A stretch of 6,429 bases of DNA from the NCBI GenBank assembly GCA_021799325.1, contig JAJZAS010000090.1:1-6429 (forward strand), given 5' to 3'. Under the pieces are notes generated by a model. The model searched no databases. It saw nothing but the letters and a program-made list of their open reading frames with translations, and was not told the origin of the DNA. Below are positions 1 through 5,092 of this stretch, piece after piece. The position numbers and the translations under genes were made by a program. Position 1 is the stretch's first letter. The number at the start of each line of letters is the position of its first letter. This DNA is from Bacillota bacterium (GTDB lineage: Bacteria > Bacillota > Bacilli > Alicyclobacillales > SLC66).

Positions 1-707
1 TCCCCGTCAATGAGCAACACCCGGGAACTTGGCAATTGGTTTGCAAAAAAGTCCCTGTCCCCATCAGAAAAAGGGTAGGGCTCTGAAGCGAGAAATACGA
101 CATCAGGCGCCAATTCAGTAAGCTGACGCAGAGATATCTGAGGATAGCGACCGGTCATTTTCGAGAGTACGTTTTGAAAACCGAACCTAGTCAGCAAATC
201 GTCGATATAGGTATCATGTCCAACTGCCATTTCGGGGTTTTTCCAAATCATGTACGCGTAGCGGTAGGAGGGTCGGTATTCATCAGCAGGAAATTTATCC
301 TTTATGGCTTGAACCAGACCCACGGCAGCCTCGTCCAACCCGGTTAGTTTTCCAAGATCCCGGATTAAGCGCAGTGCATCTTCTACCGTTTTCACATCCC
401 CAACAAAAACATGGTAATCTCGTTCTAACGTCTCCACGATCTCCTTGGTATTCTCCTCTTTTTCTGCCACAATAAGATCAGGCTGGAGTGAAGCAATTCT
501 TGCCAAATCGACGTCTTTGGTACCACCCACGTTGAGCGCTTTTTTGACGTCTGGCTCGGGATGGATACAAAAACGAGTCCTTCCAACGACAGCGCTCCCA
601 GCGCCCAGCGTAAAAAGTGTTTCCGTGATCGAAGGACACAAAGAGATGATTCTTTTTGCGGGCAAATCCAGCGCCAACCTTCTGCCCAAGTGATCTCTGA
701 TCAGCAC
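1..707 (-). CDS. Signal-less BtuF-like helical-backbone metal/cobalamin receptor protein, C-terminally cut by window edge
   Basis: Reading the minus strand from a GTG at 707-705 gives 235 uninterrupted codons that run off the left edge. The protein matches the TroA/BtuF-type receptor fold (Peripla_BP_2), which binds cobalamin, haem or iron-siderophores for ABC importers. Visible hallmarks are RIISLCPSITETLFTLG near the N-terminus, VGRTRFCIHP, the LQPDLIVAE segment closing the first lobe, a long connecting helix (about residues 85-130), then GHDTYIDDLLTRFGFQNVL, LAPDVVFLASEPYPF and VLLIDG in the second lobe. The start is set by AAAGTGAGG 8 nt upstream of the GTG and by an in-frame TAA at 743-741; there is no ATG until far into the domain. 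The N-terminus is VLIRDHLGRRLAL, with no hydrophobic signal or lipobox cysteine, so the product is probably cytoplasmic rather than a classical binding lipoprotein. About 20-40 residues are probably missing. Family assignment is firm; ligand is unknown. Confidence 0.85.
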   Translation of the reverse strand, partial: MLIRDHLGRRLALDLPAKRIISLCPSITETLFTLGAGSAVVGRTRFCIHPEPDVKKALNVGGTKDVDLARIASLQPDLIVAEKEENTKEIVETLERDYHVFVGDVKTVEDALRLIRDLGKLTGLDEAAVGLVQAIKDKFPADEYRPSYRYAYMIWKNPEMAVGHDTYIDDLLTRFGFQNVLSKMTGRYPQISLRQLTELAPDVVFLASEPYPFSDGDRDFFANQLPSSRVLLIDG

Positions 708-715
708 GAGCAACG

Positions 716-721
716 CCTCAC
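716..721 (-). promoter_or_regulatory. Shine-Dalgarno that fixes the GTG start of the BtuF-like gene
   Basis: On the minus strand GTGAGG lies 8 nt before the GTG at 707. No ATG is available nearby, the TTG at 713-711 is too close to the site, and TAA closes the frame upstream, so this site decides the start. It sits in the 42-bp gap between two divergent genes. Confidence 0.6.
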
Positions 722-749
722 TTTCATCAGGAATGGAAATTTATGTAGC

Positions 750-1292
750 ATGAACACTGATTCGCTGATGACCATTTACCGAGAACTGGATCGCCATTTT
801 GGCGACTTGCAATGGTGGCCAGCAGAGAGTAAAGACGAGGTGGCCATTGGCGCTATTTTAGTCCAAAATGTGGCGTGGTCCAATACGGAAAAAGCGATCA
901 AGCGATTGAAAGAAGCTAACCTGTTGACCTTTCGGAATATACTCCACTGTTCACAGGAGCGCATTGAAGCCTGTATTGTCAGCACCAGATTTTATAAAAC
1001 CAAAGCACAAAAACTCATCGCCTTTGCCACTTATTTTATCTCAAAATGGCAAGGGGATTGGCGCCTTCTGCAACAGGCAGGTCTTACAACAGCCCGCCAG
1101 GAACTTTTATCCGTATGGGGCATTGGACCAGAAACTGCAGATGACATCTTGCTCTATGCCGCAGAGCTTCCGAGTTTTGTCATCGATGCCTATACGAAGC
1201 GCATTTGCCTGCCCCAAAAACCGCAATGCCCCTCGTGTCCCCTACTACTTTACTGTGGGTATGGACAAGACCGCGTTATTCATCAAGCTTGA
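750..1292 (+). CDS. Endonuclease III-like HhH-GPD iron-sulfur DNA glycosylase with apparent internal deletion
   Basis: A 180-residue protein of the endonuclease III/HhH-GPD base-excision repair superfamily, which removes damaged or mismatched bases from DNA. Visible: the QWWPAESKDEVAIGAILVQN segment (residues 20-39) typical of the shorter Nth relatives, helix-hairpin-helix LLSVWGIGPETADDILLYA (119-137), catalytic aspartate D146 in FVIDAYTKR, and a C-X6-C-X2-C-X5-C cluster motif (C153, C160, C163, C169) for a 4Fe-4S cluster. The lysine that makes E. coli Nth a bifunctional lyase is glutamate here (E128), suggesting a monofunctional glycosylase. Only six residues separate D146 from C153; relatives have roughly 50 more, so part of the iron-sulfur domain is missing in frame. 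Whether it is still active is uncertain. ATG 750 was chosen because it fits the family N-terminus and has GGAAA 9 nt upstream; the frame is open back to 561 but that overlaps the divergent gene. Its end overlaps convergent rmuC by 17 bp. Confidence 0.82.
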   Translation: MNTDSLMTIYRELDRHFGDLQWWPAESKDEVAIGAILVQNVAWSNTEKAIKRLKEANLLTFRNILHCSQERIEACIVSTRFYKTKAQKLIAFATYFISKWQGDWRLLQQAGLTTARQELLSVWGIGPETADDILLYAAELPSFVIDAYTKRICLPQKPQCPSCPLLLYCGYGQDRVIHQA

Positions 1293-2535
1293 TCGTTTCA
1301 TTTGCAGGCAACGCTTCCACCGATCGCAACCGTTGGTTGATGACGCGGGTTCTTGTTTCAATTTGCTCAAAATCCTGTCCTGCCTGTTCGATGCGCTTTC
1401 TTACCCTTTCCAATGTGTCGCCAAACTTCGAAAACTCCTGTTTGACGCTCCCCAAAAGCTGCCACACCTCTGAACTCCTCCGTTCAATGGCAAGCGTCCG
1501 GAACCCAATCTGCAGGCTGTTCAAAATAGCCCAGAGGGTGGTGGGACCAGTCAGGATCACGCGCTCATTATTTTGCAAACCTTCAAGTAGCCCCGGCCTT
1601 CGAATCAGTTCCGCATACAGCCCTTCAAGCGGCACAAACAACAGGGCAAAATCAGTCGTATAAGGCGGATCAATGTACTTTTTGCGGATACTGATCGCTT
1701 CTTCACGCACGCGCCTCTCCAAACTTTTCCCCGCTTCTTCGACCATCGCCGCGTCCGCTTTTTCCTCGGCCTCGAGCAACCGCTGGTAATCTTCAAGCGG
1801 AAATTTGGCATCGATGGGCAGCCAGACGGGAGCATCCGCATTGCCCTTGCCAGGCAGGCGTATGGCAAAATCCACGCGCTCCGATGAATGGGGCCGGACG
1901 GCTACATTCACTTGATATTGCTCCTGCGTAAACACCTGATCAAGCAGTTGTTGCAATTGTACTTCTCCCCAGATGCCGCGCACCTTAACATGGCTTAGCA
2001 TCCGCTTCAAGTCGCCAACGCCGCCTGCAAGCGCGTGCATTTCCCCCAGTCCCTGATGCACCTGTTCCAGACGCTCAGAAACAATGCGAAAAGAGTCCCC
2101 AAGCCGCTGTTCCAGCGTGGCATGCAATTTTTCACCGACCATCTGCCGCATCTCATCCAGCTTTGTTTCCATCGTTTGGCGCATGTCTTGAAGGGAGTTG
2201 GTGACCATGTTCAGTGTTTGTGTGGACTGATCGCGCAGTGTGACTGATTGCCGCTGCGCCACCTGATTCAACGAGGACATCCATTTGGCAAGTTGCTCCT
2301 GTGTCTCGCGCCTGCCCAACATGCTGTTTTCTGCCCATTCTTTGCGATTGCGCTGCGATTCGTCCCGCATTTCCCTTTCCAGCCTGTCTATCGCTTCAAA
2401 AAGCTCCTGAAAACGTCTGCCGATGAGCGGTGTCAGCCCATCTTTTCGTTGCCAGAGCATGGTTCCGAATAAAATCAATTGGAGAATGATAACAATGATA
2501 AGTAATCCAAACAACCATATCGATGGCAATTTCAT
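1276..2535 (-). CDS. rmuC: DNA recombination protein RmuC, membrane-anchored predicted nuclease
   Basis: A 419-residue RmuC family protein. In E. coli RmuC limits inversions between short inverted repeats; its core is predicted to have a restriction-endonuclease-like fold. Domains seen: one N-terminal transmembrane helix (residues 5-28, WLFGLLIIVIILQLILFG), a long charged coiled-coil region (about 38-165), and the RmuC core (about 173-365). Core motifs are VKVRGIWGEVQLQQLL (183-198), VDFAIRLPG (221-229), VWLPIDAKFPLEDYQ (237-251), YIDPPYTTDFALLFVP (287-302) and TGPTTLWAILNSLQIGFRTLAIE (329-351). D222, D242 and K244 are candidate catalytic residues by comparison with PD-(D/E)XK enzymes. A second coiled coil (365-405) follows. 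Length is normal for Gram-positive RmuC. AGGAGG lies only one base before the ATG but 7 nt before a TTG two codons downstream, so translation may begin at 2529. The gene is divergent from dedA and convergent with the glycosylase gene; no terminator is visible at its 3' end. Confidence 0.95.
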   Translation of the reverse strand: MKLPSIWLFGLLIIVIILQLILFGTMLWQRKDGLTPLIGRRFQELFEAIDRLEREMRDESQRNRKEWAENSMLGRRETQEQLAKWMSSLNQVAQRQSVTLRDQSTQTLNMVTNSLQDMRQTMETKLDEMRQMVGEKLHATLEQRLGDSFRIVSERLEQVHQGLGEMHALAGGVGDLKRMLSHVKVRGIWGEVQLQQLLDQVFTQEQYQVNVAVRPHSSERVDFAIRLPGKGNADAPVWLPIDAKFPLEDYQRLLEAEEKADAAMVEEAGKSLERRVREEAISIRKKYIDPPYTTDFALLFVPLEGLYAELIRRPGLLEGLQNNERVILTGPTTLWAILNSLQIGFRTLAIERRSSEVWQLLGSVKQEFSKFGDTLERVRKRIEQAGQDFEQIETRTRVINQRLRSVEALPANETIKLDE

Positions 2536-2536
2536 T

Positions 2537-2542
2537 CCTCCT
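2537..2542 (-). promoter_or_regulatory. rmuC Shine-Dalgarno (AGGAGG) with start-deciding spacing
   Basis: On the minus strand a consensus AGGAGG is separated from ATG (2535-2533) by one base. The spacing to the in-frame TTG at 2529-2527 is 7 nt, the usual optimum. The site therefore favours the TTG as main start, which would remove two residues and leave the membrane anchor intact. Confidence 0.6.
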
Positions 2543-2561
2543 GATCTATCGCCAGCTTTTA

Positions 2562-2591
2562 TTCAACTTTTACTATTATGCTATCTATAAT
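2562..2591 (+). promoter_or_regulatory. Predicted sigma-A type promoter for dedA
   Basis: A perfect TATAAT (2586-2591) is preceded at an 18-bp spacing by TTCAAC (2562-2567), which matches three of six -35 bases. Transcription would begin near 2598, about 30 nt before the dedA start. The -10 box is strong and the -35 box weak, so activation or an alternative -35 is possible. The region is the 91-bp gap between divergent rmuC and dedA. For rmuC, a weak candidate on the minus strand is TTGCTA followed after about 16 bp by TATTTA, overlapping this promoter. Confidence 0.45.
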
Positions 2592-2601
2592 TAAATAGCA
2601 T
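2578..2601. repeat. Inverted repeat flanking the dedA -10 box (possible operator)
   Basis: ATGCTAT (2578-2584) and its exact complement ATAGCAT (2595-2601) flank a 10-bp centre holding the TATAAT box. Further TAGCA copies follow at 2602-2606 and 2614-2618. Position across a divergent promoter suggests a regulator binding site. The arms are AT-rich, so chance is possible, and no regulator gene is seen nearby. Confidence 0.35.
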
Positions 2602-2626
2602 TAGCAATCATCATAGCAAAGAACGG

Positions 2627-3271
2627 ATGGTGGATATGTCTCCACACATGATATTAGCTCAATATGGATACGAGGGCGTTGCTTTTGCGCTCATTCTGGA
2701 ATTTTTGCTGATTCCATTTCCTGCAGAAACGATCCTTGTCTTCTCTGGTGTAATGTGGCATCAGGGCGTGTTCCATATTATCCCACTTCTCATCGTGGCC
2801 ATTTTGAGCTCCTGGACGGGTTCGCTCATTGCCTATTTTATCGGAACTTACGTAGGCAGGCCCATCCTTTTGAAATTCGGTCGTTATGTCGGGCTAAATG
2901 AATCCAAACTGCACAAGGCGGAACTGGTTTTTACCCGCTATTCACTGCCCATTGTTGGGCTTGGTCGATTTATCGCCGGTATACGCGTGCTGATAGCCTA
3001 CGTTGCAGGTATGAATAAGATGAATTTCAGCTTGTACTCGCTTATTACCATTGTTTCTGCATCCCTCTGGAGTCTGGTGTTCATTTTTCTTGGCAGCACC
3101 GTTAGCGCCAAATGGCACCTGATTGTCACCTGGTCGTCGGCGCACCCCATGCTCGCAGGTATCGTCGGACTGCTCATCATTGCACTTTTGTATGTGGTCT
3201 GGCGACTCAAACACAAAATCGTAAAAATAGACTCCAATCAACCCCTTACCACCAAAACCGACACTCCCTGA
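2627..3271 (+). CDS. DedA/VTT family integral membrane protein (predicted lipid-carrier flippase)
   Basis: A 214-residue polytopic membrane protein of the DedA (SNARE_assoc/VTT) family. Members include transporters that recycle undecaprenyl phosphate or phospholipids across the cytoplasmic membrane; DedA genes are usually multicopy, so the lipid handled here cannot be named. Hallmarks are the re-entrant segment YGYEGVAFALILEFLLIPFPAE with acidic residues E25 and E34, the glycine-rich GSLIAYFIGTYVGRP (65-79), and the second re-entrant segment GRFIAGIRVLIAYVAGMNKMNF (113-134) with conserved arginines R114 and R120. Hydrophobic helices follow at about 138-158 and 175-193, then a basic tail RLKHKIVK. 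Length is typical. The start is unclear: ATG 2627 has only a weak upstream site, while ATG 2636 has GGATGG ending 5 nt before it, and a third ATG lies at 2648. The gene ends within its own terminator, whose left arm encodes the last residues. It appears to be a single-gene transcript. Confidence 0.92.
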   Translation: MVDMSPHMILAQYGYEGVAFALILEFLLIPFPAETILVFSGVMWHQGVFHIIPLLIVAILSSWTGSLIAYFIGTYVGRPILLKFGRYVGLNESKLHKAELVFTRYSLPIVGLGRFIAGIRVLIAYVAGMNKMNFSLYSLITIVSASLWSLVFIFLGSTVSAKWHLIVTWSSAHPMLAGIVGLLIIALLYVVWRLKHKIVKIDSNQPLTTKTDTP

Positions 3272-3285
3272 GGTGTCGGTTTTTT
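3254..3285 (+). terminator. Intrinsic terminator of dedA, with stop codon in loop
   Basis: AAAACCGACAC (3254-3264) pairs over 11 bp with GTGTCGGTTTT (3273-3283) around an 8-base loop, followed by a run of T ending at 3285. The dedA TGA (3269-3271) lies in the loop, so the hairpin's left arm is coding sequence. It separates dedA from the transporter operon. Confidence 0.93.
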
Positions 3286-3299
3286 ATAGGTCCGTGCGC

Positions 3300-3333
3300 C
3301 ATTGATCCAACTTATTGTACAATGTGGACAATG
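3300..3333. promoter_or_regulatory. Palindromic regulatory region before the ABC transporter operon
   Basis: The 66-bp gap after the terminator contains the perfect palindrome ATTGTACAAT (3314-3323). It is flanked by CATTG (3300-3304) and CAATG (3329-3333), forming an imperfect wider dyad, and ACAATG is repeated at 3319 and 3328. TACAAT (3318-3323) could be a -10 box, but I find no -35 box at proper spacing (TTGATC at 3302 is only 10 bp away). The operon must start about here because the terminator lies just upstream, so an activated promoter or operator is plausible. Confidence 0.35.
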
Positions 3334-3351
3334 ATCGCTGGAGTGTGACCG

Positions 3352-5082
3352 ATGAACCGTTGGCTGATGCAAATTCGCTTAAAACACAAAATCGGATGGC
3401 CTGACCTTGTCGTGGTGATTTTGATTGCAGGTACCCTTTATGCCATTTTGGATCTTGGCAAAGGAATGGTAGGCAAATTCTCCATCCAATCGGCCGGCGC
3501 TATTTCACTGGATCCACGGCTTCTTCCCTACTATGCCGGAAGATCGCTCCTGAGAATGTTTATTGCTTATCTCTTATCGCTCGCTTTTACCCTCGTTTAT
3601 GGACGCTATGCGGCCTATCACAAAGTTGCAGAAAAAGTAATGATCCCGGCTCTTGATATCTTGCAATCTGTTCCGGTGCTTGGTTTTTTGTCCATTACCG
3701 TCACCGGATTTCTCGCTTTGTTCCCCAAAAGTTATCTAGGCGCAGAACTCGCCTCTATTTTTGCCATTTTTACCAGTCAAGCTTGGAATATGACTTTCAG
3801 TTTTTATCACTCGCTCACGGTGATCCCCGCCGATTTAAAAGAAGCGGCGAAGATTAACCGACTTCGCACCTGGGCACAATTCATCAAGCTGGAAGTCCCG
3901 TTCAGCATGATTGGGCTTGTTTGGAACAGCATGATGTCGTTTGGCGGGGCCTGGTTTTTTTTAGCCGCTTCTGAGTCGATCACCGTGCTGCATAACCACA
4001 TCCAGTTGCCGGGAATCGGATCCTATATGGCGGAAGCCATTGCGGTGGGCAACATTCCTGACCAAATCTACGGCATACTAACCATGGTCATCGTCATCAT
4101 CGCTATTGATCAACTGGTTTGGAGACCGCTTGTTGCCTGGTCGCAAAAGTACAAATTGGACCAGAATGAGGCGACAGACGCCCCGACCTCTTGGTTTTTG
4201 CAATTGTTGAGACGGTCTGAATGGGTGCAGAGTACATTTAAGACATTGGCTACCACCATCAGTGCGTTAGTCCCCATTCGTTATCAATCGACTGTAGAGG
4301 AACCGATGCAAAAAAACTCACACCGACGCCGAATTAGCTTGCGTTGGTTGATGATATTCATTTGGGTAATTATCCTGCTATTTGCCTTGCGCTACTTGTA
4401 TGCTGGTATGCTCGACATCGCCAAATTGGGCATTGGTCAGATTCTCTATGCTATCAAAATGGGCTTTTTCACTTTTTTGAGGGTTACCATCGCCACGTTT
4501 CTTGGTGCGCTTTGGACGGTACCCGTTGGCGTTGCGATCGGCTTAAACGGCAAACTCTCCCGTGTGGCGCAACCGCTTGTACAAATTTTTTCGTCATTTC
4601 CATTTAATTTGTTTTTCGGTCTCATTGCGATGCTTTACATGGGACTGCACATCAACTTTAACCTAGGCTCCATCCCGCTGATGATGCTTGGTACCCAGTG
4701 GTACATCCTATTCAATGTGATCGCTGGCGCCATGGCGATCCCCAGTTCTCTGAAAGAAGCATCGCTCATCCTTCGCTTGCGGCCTTCTCAAAAGTGGAAG
4801 ACACTCATTTTGCCCGCGATTTTCCCAAACTTGGTCACGGGCCTGATCACCGCCAGTGGAGGCGCATGGAATGCAAGCATTGTCGCGGAAATCGTCAATT
4901 GGAAAAATCACTCGCTCATCGCCTCTGGCCTTGGCTCCTACATCGCAAGCGCCACCACCAATGGCAACTGGTCGGAAATTTCACTCGGCATTGCGGTAAT
5001 GTCTATTTTTGTTGTCCTTATTAATCGCGTGCTGTGGAGACCGATGTATCGATTGGCAGAAAACAAATACCATTTGGAGTAA
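3352..5082 (+). CDS. Fused two-domain ABC transporter permease, nitrate/sulfonate/bicarbonate superfamily, substrate unknown
   Basis: A 576-residue permease with two tandem BPD_transp_1 (MetI-like) domains, about residues 60-265 and 365-572, so one chain can supply the whole membrane channel. Each half has about six predicted membrane helices and an ATPase-contact EAA loop: DLKEAAKINRLRTWAQFIKL (161-180) and SLKEASLILRLRPSQKWKTL (466-485). Each lacks the classical glycine, as is common in this branch. The halves are recognisable repeats: both carry GSYMAEAIAVGN/GSYIASATTNGN and both end in LVWRP...KYKL or VLWRP...KYHL. They are joined by a hydrophilic linker (about 266-330), the end of which is basic (HRRR). 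Resemblance is to the SsuC/TauC/NrtB-type importers, but the double-domain form is a separate group of undefined substrate. GGAG lies 8 nt before the ATG. The ATPase gene follows after 10 bp, so the two are surely co-transcribed. No substrate-binding protein gene is adjacent. Confidence 0.93.
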   Translation: MNRWLMQIRLKHKIGWPDLVVVILIAGTLYAILDLGKGMVGKFSIQSAGAISLDPRLLPYYAGRSLLRMFIAYLLSLAFTLVYGRYAAYHKVAEKVMIPALDILQSVPVLGFLSITVTGFLALFPKSYLGAELASIFAIFTSQAWNMTFSFYHSLTVIPADLKEAAKINRLRTWAQFIKLEVPFSMIGLVWNSMMSFGGAWFFLAASESITVLHNHIQLPGIGSYMAEAIAVGNIPDQIYGILTMVIVIIAIDQLVWRPLVAWSQKYKLDQNEATDAPTSWFLQLLRRSEWVQSTFKTLATTISALVPIRYQSTVEEPMQKNSHRRRISLRWLMIFIWVIILLFALRYLYAGMLDIAKLGIGQILYAIKMGFFTFLRVTIATFLGALWTVPVGVAIGLNGKLSRVAQPLVQIFSSFPFNLFFGLIAMLYMGLHINFNLGSIPLMMLGTQWYILFNVIAGAMAIPSSLKEASLILRLRPSQKWKTLILPAIFPNLVTGLITASGGAWNASIVAEIVNWKNHSLIASGLGSYIASATTNGNWSEISLGIAVMSIFVVLINRVLWRPMYRLAENKYHLE

Positions 5083-5092
5083 GGAGATTCCC

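Noticed and set aside
561..749. Upstream extension of the glycosylase reading frame to an ATG at 561
   Set aside because: It overlaps the well-supported BtuF-like gene on the other strand, and its residues do not resemble the family N-terminus, which begins at about 750.
964..1473. Open frame of 169 codons on the plus strand
   Set aside because: It overlaps the glycosylase and rmuC genes, both with clear family motifs, and its translation shows no recognisable domain.
1205..1663. Open frame of 152 codons on the plus strand, antisense to the rmuC 3' half
   Set aside because: It is a shadow of the rmuC frame, rich in Ser/Pro/Arg with no ribosome binding site or motif.
3302..3323. TTGATC and TACAAT as a standard promoter for the transporter operon
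   Set aside because: The spacing is 10 bp, far below the 16-18 bp needed, so only the -10-like box and palindrome were kept.
3322..3348. Eight-codon open frame (MWTMIAGV) ending 3 nt before the permease start, as a leader peptide
   Set aside because: It has no ribosome binding site and no repeated regulatory codon or attenuator hairpin; the overlap with the permease SD looks incidental.
5009..5092. Longer ATPase start at 5009
   Set aside because: The extra 28 codons overlap the permease gene, while ATG 5093 has AAGGAG six nt upstream and fits the usual ABC N-terminus.
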